A stretch of DNA of 64,000 nt from Engraulis encrasicolus (lineage: Eukaryota; Chordata; Actinopteri; Clupeiformes; Engraulidae). Shown here piece by piece: positions 37,740 to 50,384 of the stretch (positions are counted from its first letter, which is position 1; each line of letters starts with the position of its first letter). Under the pieces are notes generated by a model. The model saw nothing but the letters and a program-made list of their open reading frames with translations, did not search any database and was not told the DNA's origin. Location of the stretch: contig NC_085872.1 in NCBI RefSeq assembly GCF_034702125.1, positions 30,490,634-30,554,633 on the forward strand, in the 5' to 3' direction. Both the position numbers and the translations under genes were made by a program.

Positions 37740-38580
37740 AGACGAGCGCAGTGTGAGTAAGACAGGCCAATCCTCCCACCACCAACCTGGAAGAATAACA
37801 ATCCACCAACCGGGAGATAAATATGATAATGCTATTGGATTAAAATCCAATCACGGGCAGGGTTTTTTTTCGGTGTTGCCGGCATTAGCAGGGCAGTTTC
37901 CAGCAGGAACCCGAACATCATAAATAAAATGATAAAAATCCTCCGAAACGCTGAATAGTCAACTAGCCAAACCACGGAATTATTGACTTATGCATGTGCT
38001 CTTATTCAAACATGCACTTCTTCCCAAAAGTGAAACCTAACAAAATCAAACGAAGCATTATGGTTGGCCTATACCAACTCGGTGTCAAAGAAACTGCACA
38101 ACAACCATTAATTCCATAAACTGCCACCGTCATAGCTGTTGGTCTAAAAAAAAAAGAGAGCATCTTAGACCAGGCTGAGGCAGACGTGGCATGTTACTAT
38201 TTAATCAAAGCCTTTAATTTATCATTTAGCTGCTCAGTGATAGCCTTGCCCAGAAGATTAGAGGCTCCGGGAGGAGCGCCACTGGTGATAGCCAGGCACG
38301 ATGAAGAGCATCGGACGTTCTGCGGAAAAATAGCCTAAATATTCATCTCGAAAAGTTCTGAGTGAAGTGGATCCGTGTGGATAAGGGTGGCCTTGGAGCT
38401 TTTAAAAGATTAGCGATTTTTCATTATTTATAATAGAGAGAGCCAGCCCTCTCAGTTTTACTTATTCATTCATTTATTTTCAGAAGCATGACATGAACTT
38501 AGCTTTAACCTGCACTTAAAACACTGTAATTTCTCCTGCTTGAGTCAAGTCTAACCGTCTGTGTAACAGGCCACAAACTC
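37740..38580. promoter_or_regulatory. candidate conserved non-coding elements (two adjacent blocks)
   Basis: About 840 bp with almost no simple repeats. The left block carries the palindrome TTGGATTAAAATCCAA (two Bicoid/OTX-like half sites) and ATAAATAAAATGATAAAA. The right block (38190-38480) carries TTTAATCAAAGCC, TTTAATTTATCATTTAGC and AGATTAGCGATTTTTCATTA. The strongest enhancer-like stretch by composition. Confidence 0.42.
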
Positions 38581-40264
38581 AGTTTTAAAATGTTGAAATG
38601 AAGACTCATGCGACTGCGCAGTAGCCGTGTCAGCGTGTCCCTATGCCTGCCGTCCAACCACTCCTTAGCACCTGGCTACAGTAGAGGCCCCCTTGGGGGA
38701 GCGCGCTATGTGGGGGCTGGGAGTACTGGTATTGGTGGTGCTGGTGGTGGGGGCTTTGGACCGGTGACAAAGTGGCAAGGGGATGGTGGTGTGATGGAGG
38801 TAGTGGAGGGAGAGGGAGGCAGGGGGGGTTGGCCCTCTGCGGTCAGGCCAGCGTCACATGGCTGGCCCACCTCCTTCCTGAAGGCAGACTGTGCAGAAAG
38901 GAGCCACCGGGGAGGCGTAAAGCTGTCACACCGGTCACTCTTTCCACGTCCCACCTCCTCCTTTCTCCTCTTCCACCCCACTCCACATCACTCCTCGCCA
39001 GTGACCAGTTTGGCAACACTCACACTCAGGAAAAGAGGGAGAGAAGAAAAAAGGGAGAGAGCGAGGGGAGGGGGAGAAATAGTGGAAGAGAGATGAAGAG
39101 AGAGAAATGATGGGAGCCTTTGGGATAGATGTGCAGTACATTTCCAGGCTGACGCAGGCAACCTTTCCTTGAAGAACTGGACTGGACTGTGTGGCGGGGG
39201 TGATGTGGGGCCACATGTGAGCAGAAGCACTCAGACTCAGCACTGGGCGGCCTCAAGACCTGCTCCCCGCCATGCACCCAAAACTGACGTAGCCTACATT
39301 GGCAAATCTTTTTTCAAATGTACGTATACAAAACTACATTTCTTTAGAACTATTGGCATTTAGCCGGTTAGTGCTAGTGTGTTGGTGATAAGCGGTAGTG
39401 CTGAACCAATGTTGTTTCTCCATGCTAGCTACACAAATTGTGGGGGGGGGGGGGCACTGCTCTGGTTTCTCGCTGAGGTATCAACAGATACGTCATCGAC
39501 GTGACTTCTTTCTGATTAAAGTACTTCTTATGTATTACATATCTGCAATCGATCCCAAGGTAAAGATTGCGTGGTAATAATAATAAATACAAATAAATAA
39601 ACAAAACAGTGGTGACATTCAAGCCATTCTCCCAGCACAGACAACCTCACAAAGACGCACTGCCACAAATCATCTTGAGGAGGAGCAACACCCATGAAAG
39701 GCTCTTTGCCATTTGATATGCTAATGCCAAATCATAATTATGTGGTGTGGTGTGTGTGTGTGTGTGGCTTTGATTATGTTTTCACACTTTGCAACGATTG
39801 TTTATTAATTCTTTGCTGTAGCAACAAAGCGATGCATTCATTTGTAACAGTCGTAGCAGACACCTGTTTGGGGTGTTTTGATCAAGGGAGACACACACCC
39901 ATGCTTATTACAAGCCATGGCGAATGGGGTGTGTGCTTTCCATGAATACCCTCTCTCCTGATTTGGAACTTTATATGCGAACCATGATAGTGAACCTGTC
40001 TAAAATATTAATAGTTCAGATGTATTAATTATCGATGTTCAGCTCAAGTCTGCTCGGCAACAGTGAAAAAAAAGACACACACCACACACACACACACACT
40101 AATATTATCGCACCTATCACCTGACTCAAACTTCTGCACTTTGTCTGCCTTCGCAACAGGTTCATCATTATTCCGGCGCGTGGTGGTGCGTTTCACAGAC
40201 ACTGAGAAAATCATTTGAATGCAGAAACCCCCGGGAGAGGCGGAGAGGTAGAGAGACAGGGACA

Positions 40265-40546
<282 letters not shown>

Positions 40547-40899
40547 GAGTCAGACAGCCAGAAACAGAGACAGAGAAAATGAGAGTGAGTGAGAGAAAGA
40601 GATAGACAGAGAAAGAGCCACATTGGGGAGATCTGGTGTGCACTCTCGCTGCCCTCCTGCACGTTACCTGGGTTTTAAGACATTATCATCTTTCAGGAGG
40701 CGATGAGCAAAATAGAAATTCTCCCTCCCTCTCTCCCTCCCTCCTAACTGTCTCCCTCCTCCTTCTCTCCCTCTCTCACACACACACTTGCTGCCCACTC
40801 TCTGTCTCTCTCTCTCGTTCTGGCTCCACTTAGAATATTTCGCTGGTGTTGATGCACATGCACAACCTGTCTGGCATTAGTTATGTGCTTAATAAAAAG

Positions 40900-41030
40900 C
40901 CGGGGAAAGGTGCCGGTGGTGGTGGAGGTGGTGGTGGTGGAGGTGGTGGAGGTGGTGGTGGGGTCTGAGCAGGGGGTGGGGTGGGGTGGAGTGGGGTGGG
41001 GTGGTGGTGTTTTGGGGGGTGGGGATGGAC
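40900..41030 (+). other. G-rich tract with G-quadruplex potential
   Basis: (GGT)n-type repeats (40915-40962) run into GGGGGTGGGGTGGGGTGG and GGGGGGTGGGG. Several runs of at least four G within 7 bp of each other. A similar G-rich tract lies at 7050-7125 (GGGGGGGGGAGC...GGGGGGCTGGGGGG). Confidence 0.7.
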
Positions 41031-41406
41031 ATGCAGAGTGAGCGTGTGCAGGCAAGCAGGCAGGCAGGCAGGCGGGAGGGCGGGTTGAGCAGGCGGATGG
41101 ATTTGCCTGGCAGGGTTGGCGTCTCTCGTTTCCAGAGATAAGACCACCGGCCCCCTTATCAGTCGCACACACCCCACCCAGGAGAAGCAGTCAACACATC
41201 ACTCTCTAATTACCTGCAAAGCAGAGCCCCCCTAATACAATATGCAGCCTCTCTGTCGGCCTGTCGGCCTGTTTGTCTGTCTGTGCGACTGTCTTCTTCC
41301 CCCTCTTCATGTCTCAACCTCATTTGGTTATGTGTGCATCTTTCTTTTCTCTCAGCGTTTGTCTCTCTTTCTCTCTCCCTCCCCGTCCTCCTTAGCTTCC
41401 CTCTCT

Positions 41407-41411
<5 letters not shown>

Positions 41412-41496
<85 letters not shown>
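41412..41496 (+). repeat. (GT)42 microsatellite
   Basis: Uninterrupted GT. A hAT-like element abuts its right end. Confidence 0.97.
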
Positions 41497-41498
<2 letters not shown>

Positions 41499-41500
41499 GG

Positions 41501-41788
41501 CAGCGGTTTTCAAAGTGGGGGCCAGGGACCCCTAGGGGGCCGCAAGGGGGTGCTAAGGGGGCGGCAGCAGGTTGCAAAAATAAGCTGAATAATAATTCTT
41601 ATTAATTAAGAGCTGCATTATTGCATCTCCTAACGTTACTACTGTTATCATTAGCATTTTGTATATCCCAGTGGGTATACAATATGAAGTGATGGTGATG
41701 GTGAAAGGTAAAATAGTGTGGTACGACTCATGTAAGGGGGGCTTCCAGTATATGGGTCCCTTGTAATGGTTAAGTCTGGGAACCCCTG
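41501..41788. mobile_element. non-autonomous hAT-like element (288 bp) beside a (GT)n array
   Basis: The left end CAGCGGTTTTCAAAGT and the inverted right end CAGGGGTTCCCAGACT are imperfect terminal repeats. Flanking octamers GTGTAAGG (41493-41500) and GTCTAAGG (41789-41796) agree at 7 of 8 bases, as expected for an old hAT target duplication. The left part contains GGGGGCC-type words (gtgggggccagggacccc) common in short hAT elements with such ends. No coding capacity. Confidence 0.8.
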
Positions 41789-42999
41789 GTCTAAGGATGA
41801 TGGTGAGTGTACGGTGAGCCATCTAAATATGCACGATAGGCAATAGAGGCAAATGACATCTTCACCCACACAGGTGAGTGTGCGCCTTTGTCTATGACCA
41901 TGCTACTCTATGTAAGATGCACAGACATAAGACCAGAGTGGTCATGGTCATAGACGATAGCATTGCAATAGAAAACAGGCATGAATATGCAGAACAACAG
42001 AGATATGATATACATGTCACTCATGCACACATACATACAGTACACAGGTTTACACACGGAAACATACATGCATGCACACATACATACACAAACACTCGCG
42101 ACCGCTTATCTGCACAGCAATATCATGTTCTCCGTAGCAGCTTTCATAAGAAAGAAAATGCAGCAGACTCCCCTTGAGATAGTGAAAATTACGCCTGCCC
42201 TCTCCTCCATGCTACATTTCAATAAACACTATTTTATCCAATCTGCACATTTCTTTTTCCCTCCTTTCGTGTCTTACTCTTTCTGTATTTCCTTTCCATT
42301 CCTTCCTTCTTTCTTTCTTCACACTTTGTAGACACCTATCTGATTTCTCGCATATTTTTACGCCTAAAACAATTGTTCTGACATTATAAAGAATTTTTGC
42401 TCTCATCAAAGCACATTGAGTTCATTCCAGTAGCTCTGGAAAACTGCTGTGAGCTCGTGGGGCATTTTTTTTGTCTTTGCCTGCAAGTCTCCCAATCCAA
42501 CCTTCTATGCTGTGTGTGTGTGTATGTGTGTGTATGTGTGTATGTCTCACATTCTTTTCCTCCTCTGGTGTCACTGTCATGTGTGCCCCCTTTCACCCCT
42601 GTCCCACACCACCGCAAGCAACGCAAGCACACCAAACACGACCAAAACCCCTGCACCCGCTACACTCAACCCAGCTCAGAGCCACCTCACATTACCAGGC
42701 AATGAAGCGGGCCCCCTTTCTCGTCCTTATTCCCTCTCTCTCTGTGTCTTTCTCCCTCTCTCTCTTTTCATTCAATTGTTTTGTAGTTGTGCGAGCGCGT
42801 GCCAGGAGGGAGGAGAAAGCCAGGCTTAACACGCGCTCCGCAATTCAGCCCAGGCCAGACGCAGACGCAGTCCCATTAACATTTAATGCCCAACTCTTCT
42901 GCCTGTGCCAGTCAGTCACGGGGGCGAGCAGCGCCCGAGAGCAACTGGAAACAAAGAGCCAGAGCTAGAGAGAAAAGTCTTGGCCTCCGAGCGTATGCA

Positions 43000-43146
<147 letters not shown>

Positions 43147-43300
43147 TCGCACATACAGTATGCACATACAGTATGCGGACACGTACAAGCATAGAGACAG
43201 CTAGAAAGACAGACAGAGAAAGAGAAATGTATAAAAGAGAGTGAGTGAGTGAGCAAGAGTAAGTAACAGTATGCTATACCAGCAGACAAAGGGAACTCTG

Positions 43301-43410
<110 letters not shown>

Positions 43411-43624
43411 ATGGATCAACATTTCGATGGCTATGGATGTAACGACGAAGGTAGGATGGCATTTCCGAATCAACTCTACTCCTAAATATGAGAGTGTGTG
43501 GGCCAAAGAGAGGTGGTGAACAATCAGCTGTCCACCTGCTGGCATGGGTAGGCTTGGGCAAAAGGCACAGAAATTGCCAGCTAGGTTTCCACATTAGCAT
43601 TAGCCTACAGATTAGCCTAACCTA

Positions 43625-43735
43625 GACTATATGGACTATGACTACTGTATATGCACCAGAGCTTGTTATGAATGTAACCGTCTAACCACCCCCCCCCCAA
43701 TAAAAGCAATAAAAAGTTGATCACGAAAAAAAAAA
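43625..43735 (+). mobile_element. retroposed poly(A) fragment (about 111 bp) with 16-bp target duplication
   Basis: The insert is flanked by identical 16-mers AGATTAGCCTAACCTA at 43609-43624 and 43736-43751. It ends in A11 (43726-43736), preceded by two AATAAA signals (43699-43704 and 43708-43713). These are the hallmarks of LINE-mediated reverse transcription of a polyadenylated RNA, here 5'-truncated to its last hundred bases. I do not recognise the source transcript. Confidence 0.85.
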
Positions 43736-43871
43736 AGATTAGCCTAACCTACAGATTTAATGCAGGTGGCTGCAGCTTTACATTATGTGTGGCCACTGAC
43801 ATACCTGCGAGGACTTAAAAAGCTGGTCAAGTGATGCTAATTGATTTCATTTCGTAGTCTGCAATGTGTTT

Positions 43872-44006
<135 letters not shown>

Positions 44007-44399
44007 CGTTGTGATGCAAAAAAGTGGGAGGTGCGGTAAGGTGGTGCTGGGTGCGGAGAGGGGGTGCGGAGTGCGGGGTGGGGTGGCTGGGTGCATTGGC
44101 ATCCAGGTTCCATGCGCTCACCAAACAAAACCGCACGCTCCCCCTGTTCTCCCTCTGATTATGCTCCTGCAGAAAGTGCTGTGAGCGCCTGACAAAGCCC
44201 AATAAATAGTTTATACGATGCATAATGTGCGGCGCGAAGCTCCAGGGAGAGAGGAAGAGGGCGTCCTCGCGAGGCTGCATCTGCTTTGAATTCCTAATGA
44301 CACTCCTGTTAACATTACCGGCTCGGCTGTGCAGAGGGGGGACCGCAAGGGACCCACACACTGGGAGCCGAGGAGACGGGGTGCCGCACAGCTACTTTG

Positions 44400-44400
<1 letters not shown>

Positions 44401-44432
<32 letters not shown>

Positions 44433-44484
44433 TAGCAAGCACACTAGTGCTATCCCACCTGCACACGTACGTGTCTGCACCTAT

Positions 44485-44530
<46 letters not shown>
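44401..44530 (+). repeat. (AC)n then (GT)n, inverted pair
   Basis: AC at 44401-44432 and GT at 44487-44530, separated by about 54 bp, can pair with each other. Confidence 0.93.
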
Positions 44531-44531
<1 letters not shown>

Positions 44532-45039
44532 GTTTGGTGGCGTGTTTATTGTGGACACACAAACAGGCTCAGACACACTCACACACGATCACACACACGT
44601 GTCCGTGCGCGTGTAACGCACGCACACGAGCATGCACGCATGCACACACACACACACACTCCTACCTTGGATAGGCTTGAGACTAATTCTGAGCGCTCAC
44701 TCTACCATGAGGTCTCTTTTCAAGCCCTGCATTGAGTCAGAAAGCAGTACTCTCTCCCCTGGCCTCCTCTCCCATTTTCAAAGCCTTGTTATCATGGAGC
44801 TCCCCACCCCACCTCTGTATTGAGAGTGTCACGAGACACCAGAGCTAAAAAACGTGTCAGAACTCCTGATTAACAGCAAAAGCAATCAGGAGCCTCCACA
44901 GAATGCGCCGACTGTCTGTCTGTGTGTCTGTGTGTCTGTCTCTCCCCCTGTCTGTTTATTAGCCGTCTCTATTGCGCACAGAGCAGGTAGCCCGCCAGCC
45001 AGCCAGCCAGCCAGCCGGCGAAGCTTCTCTCGCTGCTCA

Positions 45040-45280
45040 TCGTCTTTGGCACTCACCAATCAGCTGTTGGGCTGATACAGTTGAAACTCTGGTGGAGAGT
45101 GAAAAAAAGAGCTCTCTGGCAAATGCAGATGCGTTGGACAGAGTTATTACAAGGAACACGCTGCCAAAAAGTTCCCCCTTATAAATGTAGGCTGCATTAC
45201 GGGACATTTCCATACTGCTGACCAAAGAAGTTGTAATTGCACAGCTAAAAGACTTCAAATGTGCGTGTAATTCCTGAAGG
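45040..45280. promoter_or_regulatory. candidate conserved non-coding element
   Basis: Contains CCAATCAGCTG, a TTACAAGGAAC site and TTGTAATTGCACAGC in repeat-free sequence. Confidence 0.3.
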
Positions 45281-46495
45281 TAAGTGGAGGTGGAATTAGG
45301 TACTTGTAATGGAGGATTTGCTTGTTTTTTTCCCCTGCTTGATTGCTGGACAACTTCCCCATCTTTGCATCACAGAGCATTAAAGTCCATTTTGCGGAGT
45401 CTCCATGTATTACTGTACGATTCAGTGTTCAAAAAAATTACACATTTTGCCAAAAGAAATTGGGGCAAACATGAAGGCATTTTGTCTTCACTTGTCATAC
45501 GTTACCGTATTTGCATACGCATGTAATTAATCATTTCAACAAAATCAATTTGTTGTACACATGGTTCTGCACTACTACACCTTTTTTATATGTTCTAAAA
45601 GATGCCAAGTGCAAAATGACCAAACACGAACACCGAGTGTTTACAAAGATCTGGAGAGGAAATACATCTCCTCTGTAATGTGAACGGACATAGCGCTCTG
45701 TTGCCATCTCCATCTTGATTGATTTTCTCATCTAAGTGGCATAAGCCCAGTACAGGGTCTGCCTAGCCGGCCTCTCCCACTGACCAGCACAGGAAACAGA
45801 GAAATCCACTTATTAGACAAAGGTCACCATCACACAAAGGGGGTTAACACCACCGTCCGGCTGGCCAGAACCCTCTCTGCAGGGAGCAGCCAGACCCCTT
45901 CCCTCCGTGGTGGAGAAGAGAGAGAGAGGGGCGGGTGGGGGGGCAGGGGGCAGGAGAAAAGGTGTGGCTTGGGAGGTGGGTGGGTGGAACAGTGGGGGGT
46001 GGCGAAAGGGATGGACGGCGGCTGTGGTGTCGAGCTGTTGTGAAGAGTGAGGAAAGGGGACGCAGGGAGCAGATAGACGGAGAAGATAGAGCGCTTCATT
46101 CCATGTGTGACTGCACGATTTTACGCAGATGCTAAAGAAGATCGAGAGCTCCAACGTGCACCCTGTGCCCAACTCCTGGTTTTCCTGAGGACCTCTAAGC
46201 TGAAACCACTTCCTCATTTCCACATGTACATAATTCTGGGCTACAAGTGTGGTCTTTTTTTCAGACGACAGAGCCTGCCACATTGACATGACCTTTACTT
46301 CGTCATTTCAGTGGCAACTACGCTGCATGCACAGCCAAGCTCACATGTGGCCGGTTCAACCTACTTGAATCTGTTGCAATAGCAAGCTGAGCTAAGTCAC
46401 CAGCACAGAATAATATCGGTGGCTAAAGTGTTGATAAAGTGTTTTTGAAGGATGGAGGAGAGGAGAGCGAAGAGAGGAGCAAAAAGAGAGAAAGG

Positions 46496-46528
46496 AGGAG
46501 GAGGAGGAGGAGGAGGAGGAGGAGGAGG
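46496..46528 (+). repeat. (GGA)11 array
   Basis: Trinucleotide purine array at the end of a longer purine tract (46440-46530). Confidence 0.94.
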
Positions 46529-46918
46529 CAGCGAATTAGAGCCCCCCTCTGCCCCTGCCCTGGCTCGACCTTCCCCAGGGGAGCAAAGGGGGCCGTGACG
46601 GCAGGATGCAGAGCCCGCCACGGAAACCCGATCCTCAGCCGTGCTGGAGCCAAGGGGGGAGCCCCTGAGGCCCAGCCGCTGAGCCGAGAGAAGGGGCTGC
46701 TGGGGTGGAGGCATTCCACCATCCGCCCTGCCCCGGCCCCAACCGGGTCTCCAGGGGAGCATTCTTCCCACCCTATCCCTGCCTAAGACGCTGTCTCCGG
46801 GGAGACATTCCAGCAGCCCTGCCCAAGCCTCCGGAGAGTCCCTGGTGGATGGGGTGAGAGTTGGAGCGAGGTGGGGTGGGGTGGGGGTGTAGGAAAGGGC
46901 AGTGTGATACAGATGGGG

Positions 46919-46952
<34 letters not shown>

Positions 46953-47381
46953 TCTCTTTGGGGGGCGGGGGATGCAGGAGAACATTCTTGCAGCCCTGCC
47001 CCAGTCGAAGAAGACTTGGTCTCACGGGAGACATTCCTGCAGCACTTTCTTTCTGGCCTCTCTCTGTCTCCGTTTCTCCCTCCTTCTCTCTCTCTCTCTC
47101 TCTCTCCTTCTCTCTCTCTCCTTCACCCTCTCCCTTTCTCCCCTTATATCTCTCTCCCTATCTTACCCTCTCTCTTCCAGGTTCTTCTTCCGCAGTCCAG
47201 CATTAGCAGGATCAATAGCACCGATCGCATCAGGGACACAGGGCGATCCATAGCCCTGGATTCCCCTAGCGCAGTGCAGTGGTCATGACTTAAGTGCATA
47301 GAAAGGTGTTAAAGCTGCTGCAGTCTGGGCCAGACGACGGCAGCCATTGATCGAGGTGACATGTTACATCTTGCATCTCTT

Positions 47382-47417
<36 letters not shown>

Positions 47418-47639
47418 TGCTTCCTTCCTTCCTTCCTTCCTTGATTCTGTCGTTCTGTCTCTCCCTCTCACACTCTTTTTCTTTCTGTCTTTCTCTCGTT
47501 CCTTCATGCTTGCTTTCCTCAGTTGTTTTCCCTTTAGGTCACTCTCTTTGTGTTTTGGGTGGGGTCCACATGTTTCTCCATGATTTTATATTATTTTGTT
47601 GTGTTGTGTCTAAAATGAAAGGTGGACCAGTGTTATTTG

Positions 47640-48060
47640 CACCATTCATGAATTAATTTTGGCATTTATTAATGCTGAGTGTCCCTCATTTCTATTGTTT
47701 AATTATGTTTGATTGTCAGATAAATCTGTCCCTTTACTATAAATATAATGGTAGATGTAAGGATTTAGAGTTAATGATAATGAGTATTAGTAGTGACTAA
47801 GGGATTCATTTTAAGAGCAGAAAAAATATGAATACCAAGCTGAAATGATGGGCTCCTTGCTGTTTTGGTAAAAAAAAAATGTGTTTCCAGAATACAAAAT
47901 ATAATCAAATTAAAATATAATGTAGTTTTGGTGCAATTACTTGAAAGCAATTATTTGGTAATCAATCAATTATCTGTTTGAGAATAGGCTTTGGATCACA
48001 ACCCCCACAGACAATCAAACCTTAGTAATTACTGGTTATTTGTCTGAGACTGACATTAAT
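47640..48060. promoter_or_regulatory. candidate conserved non-coding element, AT-rich
   Basis: About 420 bp of AT-rich unique sequence with GAATTAATTTTGG, TTTAATTATG, GAGTTAATGATAATG and GGTAATCAATCAATTATC (PBX/HOX-like). Flanked by simple repeats on both sides. Confidence 0.36.
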
Positions 48061-48112
48061 TTGAGGTTACACAGTGCAAAGGCAAGGTCAACAGAGAGTG
48101 AGCCAGAGTGGG

Positions 48113-48240
48113 GAAGAGAAGAGAAGAGAAGAGAAGAGAAGAGAAGAGAAGAGAAGAGAAGAGAAGAGAAGAGAAGAGAAGAGAAGAGAAGAGAAGAGAA
48201 GAGAAGAGAGAAAAGAGAAGAGAAAAGAGAAAGAGAAGAG
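48113..48240 (+). repeat. (GAAGA)n pentanucleotide array
   Basis: About 19 near-perfect pentamers to 48209, then degenerate variants. Confidence 0.96.
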
Positions 48241-48659
48241 GTGGAGATACTTTGGAAAACATGTCATATTAAGATATGCCTTCAATGTAGTCCTGAACCC
48301 CAGTCGACAAGTGGCTGCATGGGCCTAGCAACCATTAATTAGACTACAGCCTTCCACACACACACGCACACACTCGTATCCGACTACAGTATTTTCACTG
48401 TGGTTTAATAACAATGCATAAATTCATTTGAAACCTCTCTGTGTTATTCTACTGAAGAAATCCTTGAATCAATCTTGAGCTGAGCATCCATACATACCCT
48501 ACTTAAGACATGGAAAAGAATGAAAAATACTGTGCAACACATAAATAATTCCTTTTTGGCACGCATACACATACACAAATACACTTTATTTCTGTGTTCT
48601 ATAAAACAAAAACTCAATACCAACAAAAACTCGAGACACACTCCAGGGAGAAACTCTGG

Positions 48660-48800
48660 CATTGGCTAGCTAGCTAGCATAAATCATTAATTCAATTAAG
48701 CTGGCCATCGCAATATTGGGACTGCTGGAATAAAATAGGAAAACGTAATCATCATTAACCTACAAATCGACCAATAATATATCCTGTCAGAAATAATATC
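48660..48800. promoter_or_regulatory. candidate conserved non-coding element
   Basis: AAATCATTAATTCAATTAAGC and CGTAATCATCATTAACC in a short repeat-free block preceded by GCTAGCTAGCTAGC. Confidence 0.33.
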
Positions 48801-49264
48801 GCAGGTGGTGTGTGTGTGGGCTTGGTGGGCGATAAGGAGGACAGTGCCAGTCCACCCAACGTGGATTCGGGAAGCACTCAGCTGACATCATTAGTTCTCC
48901 GCTGCCACCTTGTCAGAGTATTTTTAGCCATGTTCATACATCAGCCAGCCAATGACATGGCCTGCCAGTGGTGCTCCACTACAGTACTTGGGGAAGTGCT
49001 CTTGAGTTTTGCTTGTTTTTTTTTTTCTCTCTGTGGGGATGTGAGATGTGCGCGCGTGTGTGTGTGTGAGGTCTAATCGAATGTATTAGACAGAGGGTGT
49101 AGCCAAAATACACATGGACTGGAAAGACTGAGAAAGAGAAAGATAAAGAGAAAGAGAAAGAGAAAGAAAAAGAGATGGAAGGAGAGATGGGGACATTGAG
49201 TGATAAATAAAGTCTGAGCAATAGATTCAGGGACAAAGAGAGAAAGAGAATGCATGTGTATGTG

Positions 49265-49267
<3 letters not shown>

Positions 49268-49355
<88 letters not shown>

Positions 49356-49356
49356 T
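49268..49356 (+). repeat. (GA)n microsatellite
   Basis: Nearly uninterrupted GA, about 88 bp. Confidence 0.97.
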
Positions 49357-49688
49357 GAGGAACAGCAGTTGTGGAAAGTGGTACATTTATTGCTAATGCT
49401 GTTGGAATTTGTGATGGTGGCAGCATTTCCTTCGGCTAAGAGCACATTTAATGATATCCATGTGTAAGAATTAGTGCGCGATTGTGTTCCTGTGGTGTGC
49501 GTATCAGAGATAGAATTACGGGGGGAAGAAGAGACACTGTGGAGAGAAAATGAAGTAGAGGGAATTAGAGTGAAGAAAAACAAGACAAAGGGGAAAGAAA
49601 AGCAGGAAGAAAAAGACAGAGGAAAACAGGATAAAAGACAAAGGACAGAGGGAAAAAAGAAAACAATATACACCAAGGGGGAAATGGA

Positions 49689-49691
<3 letters not shown>

Positions 49692-49763
<72 letters not shown>

Positions 49764-49799
49764 GGCATGCACATGTGTGGTTATGTGTGAATGTGTCTT

Positions 49800-49891
<92 letters not shown>
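49692..49891 (+). repeat. (GA)n followed by (GT)n
   Basis: GA at 49692-49760 and GT at 49801-49891 separated by 40 bp, just before the Tc1-like element. Confidence 0.97.
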
Positions 49892-49898
<7 letters not shown>

Positions 49899-50384
49899 TG
49901 TGCAGAGAGGAATGCATAAAAAGAGAAAGAAAGAGTGTGAAAGAGAGATAGAGAGAGAGCTAATGAATGAAGAGAAAGAAAGAGTGTGAAAGAGAGATAT
50001 ATAGTACAGTGCCGCCAGGTACTATTGGCACCCTTGAAGTTTAAGTACATTATGGGACATATCTCCAGAAAACAAATAATATGGTCAACCATGATTTTTC
50101 TATAGATAGCTTGTGGTTGAAACTAAATATAAAAAATATCAACAGCATTAAATACTAAACTATGAGAGGGAAATAATTGAAGATGGTAAAGTTCCCGGGA
50201 TCACTGGTATTGGCACCCTTTACTGGATACCATTTTGGAAACCTAATTTGACTCAATTATGGTAAATCGCAAATGGGAATCACCTTTGACTAATTGCTTT
50301 TGCCCATAGAACATGAATTAGGCAAGGAATTATGATATTTGTGTTTAAATAGCCACCTGTTACATCTTGTGTGTCTTTCACCAA

